In this document: positions 1-9,502 of the stretch, in pieces
Position numbering within the stretch: position 1 is the stretch's first letter
Layout: every line of letters starts with the position of its first letter
From: Crassaminicella thermophila
GTDB lineage: Bacteria > Bacillota > Clostridia > Peptostreptococcales > Thermotaleaceae
Direction: 5' to 3'
Length of the DNA: 64,000 nucleotides
Assembly: GCF_008152325.1 (NCBI RefSeq)
Contig: NZ_CP042243.1
Location: 2,733,026-2,797,025, forward strand
Notes under the pieces: model-generated
The model's input: only the letters and a program-made list of their open reading frames with translations
Databases searched by the model: none
What the model was told of the DNA's origin: nothing
Position numbers and translations under genes: made by a program

Positions 1-325
1 CACCTGGAGGAATATATCCTAAATTCTGTGTTGAATAGCTTTCAAGATAAGTAAGCCTCCTACCTCGAAGCTCTCCATATACCTCCATGCCTACTCTGAA
101 ATCCTCTAATGCTGCAGGAATACCATCAATTTGAAAAGATACTTTTCTATCTAAGTCCAAAAGATGAACAGTTCCATCATATTCTTCAATCATGATTTGA
201 TTTTCTAATCTATTTTTTACATATCCTTCTATAAAACCCTCCCGATAAGGACCATTTATATCCCCATAAGAAACCGTTGAAGCTAGCAATACACATATAA
301 ATAAAAGTATCCAGATTTTTTTCAT
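1..325 (-). CDS. Secreted protein of unknown function, C-terminus beyond window
   Basis: Reading from the ATG at 325, the visible 108 residues begin with a hydrophobic signal peptide (KKIWILLFICVLLAS, then a short polar stretch) followed by a small beta-rich region (RLENQIMIEEYDGTVHLLDL, and later GMEVYGELRGRRL) that looks like a compact OB/SH3-like fold rather than an enzyme. The frame is open to the window edge, so the true C-terminus is not seen. A strong ribosome-binding site (AGGAGGT, 332-338 on the complement) sits 6 nt upstream and the gene starts 4 nt after the stop of the giant IPT/TIG gene, so it is the third gene of that operon. Export is well supported; no family is recognised. 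A role at the cell surface is inferred only from the neighbours. Confidence 0.7.
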   Translation of the reverse strand, partial: MKKIWILLFICVLLASTVSYGDINGPYREGFIEGYVKNRLENQIMIEEYDGTVHLLDLDRKVSFQIDGIPAALEDFRVGMEVYGELRGRRLTYLESYSTQNLGYIPPG

Positions 326-329
326 TAGC

Positions 330-3300
330 CTACCTCCTGCTTCCAACCACTGCAAATTTCCCTAGTTTGTTAGTCAGTCCCATAACAGAATAGCTGCTAC
401 TATTTCCTTTTGCTATAGGAATCCAACTTTTTTGCTCTCCGTCATAATAACTTAGATTCATATATTTTACTCTTCTTAGCTTTGCTTTTTCTCTATCTAC
501 ATCTAAAGTAATCTGCATATAAGATGGCAAATCAATGATTTCTGTACTATCTTCTTCTACATAAAGCCAAGCTTTGAGCATATACTCATTAGATAAGACT
601 ACTTCCCCTTTTTTTCCTTCTACATTTGTATTTTTCATTTCAGGTCCTACATAAAAACGTACACCTGAATCTCTTTTTCTTTTATTCTCTTTTACCTTTG
701 ATGAATAGAAAGTATTTGGATTAAACTTTACAACAAAATCTTGTCCAATAATAGTGATATCCTTAGCATCTATACTTGAAACTACACTAGAAGGAATACT
801 AATAGTTACCTCTTTCGCCCCTGCTAAATCCCCTCTTGTTAAATCAATTTTTCGCATTTTTTGGTAGTCATCTTCTCCAATTATTATCTTTACCTGATTT
901 CCTATTTTTTCAGTTTTAGTATTTTCTCCTAATTCTCCATCCTCATCCTCTGGTCCAACTTTTCTGCCTGTTTCTACTTCATTACTTTCTTCTGAATACT
1001 TAGATCCTCCAAAATCGCCAACAGCTGTTACAACAAATCTATATTCCGTGTTAGGCTCTAAATCTTCATATATAAAAGAAGTTAACTCAGTATTTCCAAT
1101 AACATATCTTTCATTGTCATCAATCACCACATATATTTCATATTCCTTTGCACCTTCTACTTTGTTCCAAGTTATCTTGATATATCTATCATATACCAAT
1201 TGTGCAGAAACATCTGTAGGAACAGAAAGCTCAGGAAGTCCATACCTTATATCTTCATAAATTTTGCTTGCTCCACCATCAGGATTAATAACAATAATCC
1301 CTACTTTGTCTAGTTTTCCTGCAGGAGTTTTTACTACTATTGTTCCTTCGTCAATAAACCTTACTTCAGTTCCATCTTTTCCTTCTAGTAGCTTATATCC
1401 TTCTCCTTTTATATATATGATTTCTGAATCTTCTCCATTAGATTTTTCTATGACAGGAGCAAATACAACTCTTGTTCCTTCTACAAATCCAGAACCTTTT
1501 ATTTTTATTTCCTCTCCGCCTTCTACAGAAATACTTGTAATTAAGCTTGTTTGTGCTGGATCATTTGGATCCACTACAGAAACAATAGTAGGTGCACTCA
1601 AATATGTGAATTCTTTCATTGAAGTTGAAAGCTCTCCATCAGGGTTTTCTACCTTTACCTCAAATTTTCCTGGTTCATGAGGTGGGGTAATAATCTTTAT
1701 TGTCTTATAATCAATTACTTTAACATTTTCTTTTGGTACTTCTACATCTCCAATGAATAGAGAAAGTCCTTCTCTAAAGTCTTTTCCTTTTATAGTAACA
1801 GAAGTCCCTCCAGAGCTAGGTCCTTTATCTGGTATCATTTCTTCAATAGAAGGAGATGTTTCTCCTTTTGTAAATTGAATATAAATAGGAGGACTTAATT
1901 CATCAGATGCCACATTCCCATAGTCTTCGTTGCTTACAACCACGCGAAATAGTGCGCCTACATTTTCTTCTGCTACGCTTGGCATTTCAAAGGTTAATTT
2001 ATTTGGAAGCTGATAGGTAATTTGATTTGGTTGTATTATAAGTATATTTCCAATTTGAATCGTAGCATTTTCTCTAAAATCTGATCCTATAATAGATACA
2101 GTATTACCCCCCTTGTAGGTCATTCGTAATATTTTTATTTCTTTTTCTTCTATTTTTTCAAGCACTGGATCTTTTCCATCCTTTGTTATATTGGTAATAA
2201 TTGGTTTACTGTCAGGATTTTTGTATTCAAAGTTTTTAGTTGCTTCCCCTCCATCAGAATTTATTACTGTAAGTGGCACAATACCTACTGTATAATATGA
2301 AGGTGTATGCACTACAATGTGTTTTGTAGTAATATACTCTACTTTAGGAGAATATCCTCTTTCTACAAATAGCCTTCTATCAGAAACTTCAAATCTTATC
2401 CATTCATCCCCTCTATTTGCATTTACATAAGAATGAGCTTCTCCTTTGTCATCTGTAAAAGTCAGTAAACTTACAGGAACATAAACTATCTCGTCATTAT
2501 AAGGAAGAGTTACCGTATAATTTTCTTTATTTTCTAATATACTTAGCTTTAAGGTATTCTCTATACCATTATAATCTACTGTAAGTCCCCCATCTAATCT
2601 TATTGTTGTCCTACCAACATCAATCCTACCTGCATTCTCAGCCTCCCTCGGCATATATTTATTGGTGATTTCTCCAAATCTTACAAGAACTTGGCTTTCT
2701 GTTTTTGTTTTGTAATTATCTCCATCTTTGTAATAAACATTAATATCACTAGGATAGAAATCTTCTCCATGGATTTCAACACGATCTCGTCCTTGCTTTT
2801 TACCTCCATCAGGAGATATTGTGCTAATGACAGGATTTGATGCTTCATATGTATAAGTTACTTTATTGGAAATTCCTGAATCATTATTGATCACATACAC
2901 ATCAACAGGTCCCGCTACTCCTTTAGGTGCAATAACCTTAATATAACCATTTCCAAATTCTACAATCTCTGCTTGTTTTCCATCAAAATAAACTTTTGGT
3001 AAAACAGGACGAACAATTTTATCATATTGATCCTTATAAGCTTCTTTTAATTCATCTACATTCTTTCCAGTAAAATCATCTGGTCCTCCTTTTTTTTCAT
3101 CATCTTTTCCACCTAAATTTACGCTGTAATCATTTAAATCCTCATAGTTTTCTCCTATATCCCAATTACCATTTCTATTTACATCATTATAAGGCTCATA
3201 AAAATTAAATTTATCTCCTTCAATTTCTACATAATTTCCTCCAGCAGCCTTTCCTTTTGTTGGACTTATCTTATTAATTTCTGGGTGAGATATAGGAACA

Positions 3301-6300
3301 ATATAAGTAAACCCATCTTCCTTACTTGCACTTCCTCCATCAGGGTTGACAATAACCACTGGGACAGTCAATCTATCTGTTTTATATTCTTCCTTTAAAT
3401 CTATATCTAGTTTTGGTACAACCACTTCTAATGAAGTCCCATCCACACTTACTGTTATATCTTCATTTGGAACTAATTTCCCATTTATAGTAACCTTTGT
3501 TTTCTTTATGCCATTATCAACAAAACACTCTCTTCCATCTATTCTTTCACCTTTTATAGTAATCTTATATCCACCATCTACAGAACCTATATCTGGTTCA
3601 ATAGATAAAATATTTGGCTTACTAGATGGTTGAGTATAATAGTAAAATCCTTGTGTATCTACTTTGCTGTCCTTTTTTGTATCCGGATTTTCTACTGTTA
3701 CATCGTAATATCCATCTCCTGGCAGTATTGGTACAGTAAAGTAAAGCTTATGCATATCTACAACTTTTACCCTATCTCCGATAATTATATTATTTTCATC
3801 TACCTTAAATGGAGTTAATAATTTTAACTCTAACACATCATTTGTATCTGAATCATTTGTAAGCCTCAATACATCGTATTTTTCGTATTCCACTACATTT
3901 ACAGTATAAACTCCACCACCATATTTATAAGCTTTTATATCATTTCCTGATTGACTAATTGTATATTTTTTATCCATACCATTTGATAAAATTATTTCAT
4001 TCTGCATATTTTTGTCTATTGTATAAAACTTTTTAGGATTTTTCGTATCTTCTAGTATCACACTATGATAGTAATCTTCAAGCTTTAATTTATTATCCGC
4101 AACTCTTAATATTTTTCCAATTTCATCATAGCTTGTTTTATTAGGCCCTTTATATTCTTTAAGGATTATCTGCTTTGTTACATCATGAATATTATAATCG
4201 TTTATATCTTCCCCTTCTAATAAAATCCTTGTACCTATAAGCTTGTAAATATCCTCTGTTGTAGCAGTCGGATCAGGCTTTAAAAAGTTATCTCCCTCTA
4301 CAACAACTAACGTTTCTGTTTTTCCTTCTTTTGGTGAAAAATCTGTTAGTTTTGGATCTGTATAGGTTTTTACATAGCGAAATGGAAATATAGCAATTCC
4401 TCCCTCAAGATTCATAACCTGAAGATGTGTTTCTCCTTCTCTTCCAGGAGGTGCTGTGAAAATAATTTTCTTTCCATCTCCTTGAGGTTTTATTCCTTGT
4501 ACTTCTTTCCCATCAATAATAACTTTAACGCCATCTTGAAAGTTAGAACCAATAATAGTTACTTCTTCTCCGCCCTCTACGGTTACCACATTTGGATTTA
4601 CACTTTCAATAACAGGTTTTTTATTTTCAGCAGGTACTACAAACTCTACTGCATCTTGTTTATTATCGTAAAGTCCTTCATTATCAGAATTACGAACAGG
4701 GTTAATAACTTTTAACGTTGTTTTCCCTATTGTATCCATTGTTATATCTTTTGGAATCTTTACCAAAATTTTTGTACCTATTTCATTTCCTTCACTTCCA
4801 TCTATTTCATTTCCTTGGATGTTGAATACTTTCAGATACAGATTTTGATTTGAGTCTTCTCCATTATTATTTTTATTCAACCTTATACCATTTCCAAACT
4901 CAATAATAGGATATCTAACTACTTCATTTCCAGAATCATCTATATATCTGTGAATAAAAAAATCCTTTCCATAAATAGCAATCAGTCTATCGTAATCTTC
5001 AGAAATTTTGTAACTAACAGGTGCATCAGAAATTTTTATAACTTGTATTTTTTCAGGTATAACCCCTTCAATTTTAGGCCTTATTTTACTAGGAATAAAG
5101 GTATAACCATCCTTTAGCTCTGCCCTGTCTTTTATCACAATATTATTTGGAAACCCCTCTAATTTAAATGTTGTCTCTGTCTCAACTACAACATCCTTTA
5201 TAGGGTCTGTTTCTGCATCTGTAACGCTCTGAGTTAATACACTAATTCTATCTAGTGAATTTGTAAAAGTATATTCATAGTCACTGCCATCAGGCTTTTT
5301 AGCAAATTTAGCAACACTACCTATGATTACTTTTAACCTTCTTTTTGCTGATTCTACAGGAATACCATCATAAGTCCCACTAGAATATTCAATCTCCATA
5401 GTCATTTCATTGGTACTACCATCTACATTTTCTAACATCTTTACAGATTTGATAGGATTATTTGGATCATCTAATATAAATTTAGGTGTATTAAGGCTTC
5501 CAAAAAATACCCCTGAAAGCTCTACTTTTGATCCTGAATCTGGTCCTTGATTTGGTTCAATCGCATATATCTTTATTTTTTGCTCTGCATCAATTATTGT
5601 AAATTTTTCATAATTTGGGGCTTGTCCAATAACAAGCTGTTTATTGATTGATTTTTCAGGATCTTCCCCTGAAGGTATTTTATTCGTCAATACTACAAAA
5701 TAATCTCCTTGTTTTAATCCCTCTGGAACATGGGTTGTCAATACTTGTCTGCCATCAATATCAGGATCAAAGGATGTATTTTTTCCTTTGTTCTCATCAG
5801 TATACTTATCCGTCAATTTCTCTAGAAAAAAAACATCATAGTCATCCAAACCACTTGTCGCCATAAAAATAACTTCATCCCCAGGCCTTCCTCTGTTTGG
5901 ATTCATAACTAAATTTTCTGTCTTTATAGTATCTACAAGTGTAAATTGTTCAAGATATGTATTTTGAATAGTAACAGTTACCTCATTTTCTCCTATATGC
6001 TCTCCATCTTTTATGACAAGATCATTATTATTATGAAAATCAACATAGATCTTTTTCTCTTTTTTCAAAACAATGTTTTGTGGTCCTGCAACCCCTTTTA
6101 TTTCTTCTTTTGGGATATTTACTGAATATACTGATCCTGAAACAGTCCCATTAAAATATTCTGAAGAAAGGACATTGTCTCCTCCTGCCCCTAAAGTATT
6201 TTGATAATAAGCACTATATTCTTGAGGATTTGTATAAATCTTTCCTAAATTTGAACCTGTAATATTTATATCATCATATCCAATCTTTACACTTCTTTTG

Positions 6301-6689
6301 TCAATCCCCAAAAGGGTTGGCAGTTCATCTTGCTCAATAGGTATGCTTATATTCCCTACATTGATACTGTTTCCTACAATATCTCCATCAACTACAAATT
6401 CTTGAACTGTGTCAAAATTAACGATTGGATTTTTAAGTACAACTGTTCCTGTTGATGTAAATGTACTAACTTCTATTCCTTGCAGGTATCTTCCTTTTAT
6501 TGTAAGTTTTGTCTGCTTCACTATATAACCGCCATCATCATAAATTTTGGTAATTGCCATATGATCTATATAATATTTATCTGGATCATAAGCAGCCAAT
6601 GCAGTTATATCATTCCACGGCATCATCCCAAATACCATAGCAAACACCACAAAAAATATGGTGCATTTTTCGAGTAATTTTTTTGCCAT
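330..6689 (-). CDS. Giant IPT/TIG-repeat cell-surface protein with FN3 domain
   Basis: A 2119-aa exported protein. It has an N-terminal signal peptide (to about residue 33, ending TALAA), then many IPT/TIG immunoglobulin-like repeats recognisable by the recurring pattern P-x-I-x-x-I-x-P-x-x-G-x-x-x-GG-x-x-x-x-I-x-G-x-x-F (for example PVIESVNPNVVTVEGGEEV near 690 and PSIEEMIPDKGPSSGGTSV near 1620). A fibronectin type III domain lies near 1815-1905, and a C-terminal beta domain ends LGKFAVVGSRR. One loop near 1165, DVNRNGNWDIGE, has the D-x-N-x-N-G-x-x-D-x-G-E spacing of a dockerin/EF-hand calcium site. There is no LPXTG motif or SLH domain in the chain, so the mode of wall attachment is unclear. 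It follows the 473-aa secreted gene by 20 bp and precedes the partial gene by 4 bp, as one operon. An adhesin or structural surface role is inferred from architecture only. Confidence 0.8.
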   Translation of the reverse strand: MAKKLLEKCTIFFVVFAMVFGMMPWNDITALAAYDPDKYYIDHMAITKIYDDGGYIVKQTKLTIKGRYLQGIEVSTFTSTGTVVLKNPIVNFDTVQEFVVDGDIVGNSINVGNISIPIEQDELPTLLGIDKRSVKIGYDDINITGSNLGKIYTNPQEYSAYYQNTLGAGGDNVLSSEYFNGTVSGSVYSVNIPKEEIKGVAGPQNIVLKKEKKIYVDFHNNNDLVIKDGEHIGENEVTVTIQNTYLEQFTLVDTIKTENLVMNPNRGRPGDEVIFMATSGLDDYDVFFLEKLTDKYTDENKGKNTSFDPDIDGRQVLTTHVPEGLKQGDYFVVLTNKIPSGEDPEKSINKQLVIGQAPNYEKFTIIDAEQKIKIYAIEPNQGPDSGSKVELSGVFFGSLNTPKFILDDPNNPIKSVKMLENVDGSTNEMTMEIEYSSGTYDGIPVESAKRRLKVIIGSVAKFAKKPDGSDYEYTFTNSLDRISVLTQSVTDAETDPIKDVVVETETTFKLEGFPNNIVIKDRAELKDGYTFIPSKIRPKIEGVIPEKIQVIKISDAPVSYKISEDYDRLIAIYGKDFFIHRYIDDSGNEVVRYPIIEFGNGIRLNKNNNGEDSNQNLYLKVFNIQGNEIDGSEGNEIGTKILVKIPKDITMDTIGKTTLKVINPVRNSDNEGLYDNKQDAVEFVVPAENKKPVIESVNPNVVTVEGGEEVTIIGSNFQDGVKVIIDGKEVQGIKPQGDGKKIIFTAPPGREGETHLQVMNLEGGIAIFPFRYVKTYTDPKLTDFSPKEGKTETLVVVEGDNFLKPDPTATTEDIYKLIGTRILLEGEDINDYNIHDVTKQIILKEYKGPNKTSYDEIGKILRVADNKLKLEDYYHSVILEDTKNPKKFYTIDKNMQNEIILSNGMDKKYTISQSGNDIKAYKYGGGVYTVNVVEYEKYDVLRLTNDSDTNDVLELKLLTPFKVDENNIIIGDRVKVVDMHKLYFTVPILPGDGYYDVTVENPDTKKDSKVDTQGFYYYTQPSSKPNILSIEPDIGSVDGGYKITIKGERIDGRECFVDNGIKKTKVTINGKLVPNEDITVSVDGTSLEVVVPKLDIDLKEEYKTDRLTVPVVIVNPDGGSASKEDGFTYIVPISHPEINKISPTKGKAAGGNYVEIEGDKFNFYEPYNDVNRNGNWDIGENYEDLNDYSVNLGGKDDEKKGGPDDFTGKNVDELKEAYKDQYDKIVRPVLPKVYFDGKQAEIVEFGNGYIKVIAPKGVAGPVDVYVINNDSGISNKVTYTYEASNPVISTISPDGGKKQGRDRVEIHGEDFYPSDINVYYKDGDNYKTKTESQVLVRFGEITNKYMPREAENAGRIDVGRTTIRLDGGLTVDYNGIENTLKLSILENKENYTVTLPYNDEIVYVPVSLLTFTDDKGEAHSYVNANRGDEWIRFEVSDRRLFVERGYSPKVEYITTKHIVVHTPSYYTVGIVPLTVINSDGGEATKNFEYKNPDSKPIITNITKDGKDPVLEKIEEKEIKILRMTYKGGNTVSIIGSDFRENATIQIGNILIIQPNQITYQLPNKLTFEMPSVAEENVGALFRVVVSNEDYGNVASDELSPPIYIQFTKGETSPSIEEMIPDKGPSSGGTSVTIKGKDFREGLSLFIGDVEVPKENVKVIDYKTIKIITPPHEPGKFEVKVENPDGELSTSMKEFTYLSAPTIVSVVDPNDPAQTSLITSISVEGGEEIKIKGSGFVEGTRVVFAPVIEKSNGEDSEIIYIKGEGYKLLEGKDGTEVRFIDEGTIVVKTPAGKLDKVGIIVINPDGGASKIYEDIRYGLPELSVPTDVSAQLVYDRYIKITWNKVEGAKEYEIYVVIDDNERYVIGNTELTSFIYEDLEPNTEYRFVVTAVGDFGGSKYSEESNEVETGRKVGPEDEDGELGENTKTEKIGNQVKIIIGEDDYQKMRKIDLTRGDLAGAKEVTISIPSSVVSSIDAKDITIIGQDFVVKFNPNTFYSSKVKENKRKRDSGVRFYVGPEMKNTNVEGKKGEVVLSNEYMLKAWLYVEEDSTEIIDLPSYMQITLDVDREKAKLRRVKYMNLSYYDGEQKSWIPIAKGNSSSYSVMGLTNKLGKFAVVGSRR

Positions 6690-6709
6690 TGTGACCTTAT
6701 ACCACCTTT

Positions 6710-8131
6710 CTAGTCTTGTACTACTACAAATATACCTTTACACGGGCTAAGCATTTCAATCCTTCTATCTATTAAATTCACAGTAAAATTAGTTTCATAG
6801 AAATTTCTAGTATCTTCATCATATCGTAAAACCTTTATATTTTTACCATTACTATATTTTAAAGGAATGCTTAACCTTACATTGTTCATCTTGAAGTTTT
6901 CTCCTGATACCTGTATAAAATCGGATTTTAATGCTTCTCCTCTTAGTTTACGCTTTAGCTCTTTTGTAATAGAAGGTTCTGTTCTTCCAAGAGAGATTTC
7001 TATTTTATCATCTTCAGCATCAGGACTTAAAGTTAAACCATAAAGAGTAATATCTGCCCATTTTGATTTTGTCTTTAACATTCCTATCTTATATCTTTTA
7101 TCTCCTTCATACTGAATCTTTCGAAGGTATACATCTTTTCCCATTAATTCATCTAAATCAAATTCTAACTCTTTCTCATTTATATCACTTGGTGATATAA
7201 GTAAAGTATCTTCACTAACTTTTAGGTTTCTATGAACTTCTCCAAAGCTTCCTTCTTCTTTGATTCTGTACTCCTCATTAGGAATATATTCTCCTGATGA
7301 AACAACCCCTAATGCTTCATATGTAATTCGTTTATGATTTGCATCATTTTCTAAAATAATATTATAAATCCCCGGCTTTAACCTATCCCTTCCATCAGGA
7401 AGATAAACTTCTAGTTCATGTTCATTTACAAACTTTAAATCCCTTGCTTTAATATCATTAAAATAAACCTTTACTTTATTAATATCATTCCGAAAAAAAT
7501 CCCCTTGGATATATATAGGTTCATCTTCGTCGTAGTCTTGTGGAATACTTCTTACAGATATTTTTTTTATAAAAGGCATTGAACTTGTAACAAACGTCCA
7601 TTCAATTAATTCATTCCCTTTTTCTGTATCTAAAGATACTACATCTGGTTGAATTATCACTTGATATGTGGTTTGTGAACTTAATTGTTTAACAGGAATG
7701 TATAATATTGCCTTACTATCTTTCTTTACAAATATATATTTATTTACTTTTTCTTCTTTATCAGGCATATTTAAAAGCTCATTAATAAATTCTGTATCTA
7801 CTAGATTTCCTAATCCACTTATAGGTCTAATGATACAATTTTTTAAAGCATCTAAATCATTTAAAGCTAACTTTCCATCTACATCATAAAATCTAACCTT
7901 TATAAAATATTTATCTTTTGTAACTGTATCATCAATGTCATGCTTTAAAGACTTTTCATCATACCAAGGTGTTTTATCTATTGAAACTGGATACATATCA
8001 TAAACATAATCTGTCACTGTTAATTCATTCTCTTCTATAGCATCAGGTTCCTCAGCTATTGAATAAAAAGATTTCATACCCATAAAAATTAATATTGCCA
8101 TCAATAAATAAAATGTCTTATATATTTTCAT
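6710..8131 (-). CDS. Secreted Ig-like/IPT domain protein, partner of the giant surface protein
   Basis: A 473-aa protein with a signal peptide (FYLLMAILIFMGMKSFYSIA). It contains a Big_5/SbsA-like beta domain (about 30-185, where the strand ending TTYQVIIQPDVVS resembles S-layer Ig domains), one IPT/TIG-like domain (about 188-275, PIYIQGDFFRNDINKVKVYF), and a C-terminal part ending SPCKGIFVVVQD. That ending resembles the GKFAVVG end of the giant protein, so the two C-termini may be related modules. It is the first gene of the minus-strand surface operon, preceded by an RBS-like AAAGGTG. No catalytic motif is seen. A structural or adhesive function is inferred. Confidence 0.65.
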   Translation of the reverse strand: MKIYKTFYLLMAILIFMGMKSFYSIAEEPDAIEENELTVTDYVYDMYPVSIDKTPWYDEKSLKHDIDDTVTKDKYFIKVRFYDVDGKLALNDLDALKNCIIRPISGLGNLVDTEFINELLNMPDKEEKVNKYIFVKKDSKAILYIPVKQLSSQTTYQVIIQPDVVSLDTEKGNELIEWTFVTSSMPFIKKISVRSIPQDYDEDEPIYIQGDFFRNDINKVKVYFNDIKARDLKFVNEHELEVYLPDGRDRLKPGIYNIILENDANHKRITYEALGVVSSGEYIPNEEYRIKEEGSFGEVHRNLKVSEDTLLISPSDINEKELEFDLDELMGKDVYLRKIQYEGDKRYKIGMLKTKSKWADITLYGLTLSPDAEDDKIEISLGRTEPSITKELKRKLRGEALKSDFIQVSGENFKMNNVRLSIPLKYSNGKNIKVLRYDEDTRNFYETNFTVNLIDRRIEMLSPCKGIFVVVQD

Positions 8132-8314
8132 ATTATTTTATGCACCTTTAGGCACATTTCCCCCTTTCTAGCATTCTACTACTAATAATATCGGTCAAAT
8201 TTCTACCTTTCTTTATTTTTTTCCCTTATTATAATTCTACCAAATATTTCTTGTATCTTTTGTTTCAATTCGATTAAATATCTATAACATATATTGAGGA
8301 AAATCATACAATTG

Positions 8315-8344
8315 TTGAGAAAATAAGTAAATTTGTGATACAAT
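8315..8344 (+). promoter_or_regulatory. Sigma-A promoter for the 8379 gene
   Basis: TTGAGA (8315-8320), an 18-bp spacer, then TACAAT (8339-8344) preceded by the extended -10 dinucleotide TG. It lies 35 bp upstream of the start codon in the divergent region between the two surface-protein transcription units. The rest of this roughly 250-bp gap is AT-rich and shows no other clear feature. Confidence 0.6.
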
Positions 8345-8378
8345 TAAGAAAACTATAGATTACATATGGAGGGGCAAA

Positions 8379-9473
8379 ATGAAGAAAAGATTTATATTAG
8401 CTCTTGTACTCACTTTTATTTTTGGGACAATTACAGGAACTAGTACAGGCTATAGCGAAAAAATTCTTGCTTGGTTTTACGACATTAAGATCAATCTAGA
8501 TGGCAAACCTTTAGGCTTTTACAGACAACCCTTTATTTATAATGGGCAAGTATATGTTTCTTTAAATGATATAGCAAATAATATGGGATTAGGTATTCAA
8601 TGGGATGATGAAAATAAGATCATGAATTTATCCTCAAATGGAAATAATCTATTTACAATAAATATGCTTCAGCAATCATTGGATCAAAAAAATTTAGAGA
8701 TTGCTAATTTAAAATTTCAATTGAGTCAAAAAGAACTTGAGTTAGGTATTTTACGAGATAATAAGAATTCATCAAACAAAAGTGATAATAAAAAGCTTAA
8801 TGATTTAGAAGATTTATTAGAAGATGACTATGATACACATCGTAACAACCATAGAACTTTAGGCTTTGATAACTACAAATTAACAAAATACAGTGATGAA
8901 ATAGATGTAAAAATGTATGGTGATTTTGATCGCACCTCTAGCTACTGGAGATATCGAGATGAATCTGATTTTGAAGATTTTATAGAAGATATTTGCAAAG
9001 AAATTGATAAGGAGTTTAATAAGGATATTGAAATAACAATTTATGATAAAGATAAAGATAAAGTTGCAAGATATGCTTATGACGAAAGCAAGGATCGACT
9101 TACAGAAGAATATATTTATGGAAGCTCTAATAACGACCTTGATTATTTAGAGAAAAAATTAGAAGATGACTATGATACACATCGTAACAACCATAGAACT
9201 TTAGGCTTTAATGATTACAAATTAACAAAGTACAGCAATGAAATAGATGTAAAAATGTATGGTGATTTTGATCGTACCTCTAGCTACTGGAAAGATCGAG
9301 ATAAATCTGATTTTAGAGATTTCATAGAAGATATTTGTAAAAAAGTACATAATACATTCGATGACAAAGATGTAAAAGTATACGTTTATGATAAGGATGA
9401 CAGTCAAATTGCAAGATATACTTATGATGAAGATGATCAAGACCTTAACACAAACTATGAGTATGAAAACTAA
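8379..9473 (+). CDS. Secreted stalk-domain protein with two tandem 114-aa repeats
   Basis: A 364-aa protein with a signal peptide (RFILALVLTFIFGTITG). Next is a copper-amine-oxidase-N-like stalk domain (about 35-90: YNGQVYVSLNDIANNMGLGI and QWDDENKIMNL), common in Firmicute surface proteins. A short coiled coil follows (about 95-130). Then come two copies of an acidic domain (about 143-250 and 257-364), each containing DDYDTHRNNHRTLGF and DVKMYGDFDRTSSYW. The repeats are almost identical at the DNA level with a 342-bp period, implying a recent internal duplication. The gene is alone, with its own promoter and a hairpin terminator directly after the stop. I do not recognise the repeated domain. 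Confidence 0.75.
   Translation: MKKRFILALVLTFIFGTITGTSTGYSEKILAWFYDIKINLDGKPLGFYRQPFIYNGQVYVSLNDIANNMGLGIQWDDENKIMNLSSNGNNLFTINMLQQSLDQKNLEIANLKFQLSQKELELGILRDNKNSSNKSDNKKLNDLEDLLEDDYDTHRNNHRTLGFDNYKLTKYSDEIDVKMYGDFDRTSSYWRYRDESDFEDFIEDICKEIDKEFNKDIEITIYDKDKDKVARYAYDESKDRLTEEYIYGSSNNDLDYLEKKLEDDYDTHRNNHRTLGFNDYKLTKYSNEIDVKMYGDFDRTSSYWKDRDKSDFRDFIEDICKKVHNTFDDKDVKVYVYDKDDSQIARYTYDEDDQDLNTNYEYEN
8820..9473 (+). repeat. In-frame tandem duplication, 342-bp period
   Basis: The block starting at 8820 recurs from 9162 with long identical runs, including the codons for DDYDTHRNNHRTLGF. The copies diverge mainly in their distal thirds. The period is a multiple of three, so the duplication adds a 114-aa domain to the secreted protein. 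Confidence 0.85.
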
Positions 9474-9502
9474 AAAATTGCTAGGATTTCCTAGCAATTT
9501 TT
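9473..9502. terminator. Bidirectional intrinsic terminator
   Basis: A perfect 13-bp inverted repeat (9473-9485 and 9490-9502, arm AAAAATTGCTAGG) with a 4-nt loop, flanked by A and T runs. It overlaps the stop codons of the convergent genes on both sides. Confidence 0.9.

Noticed and set aside
1048-1680. Plus-strand reading frames inside the giant surface gene
   Set aside because: They are complement shadows of the IPT/TIG repeats (Ser/Pro-rich, no ribosome-binding sites).
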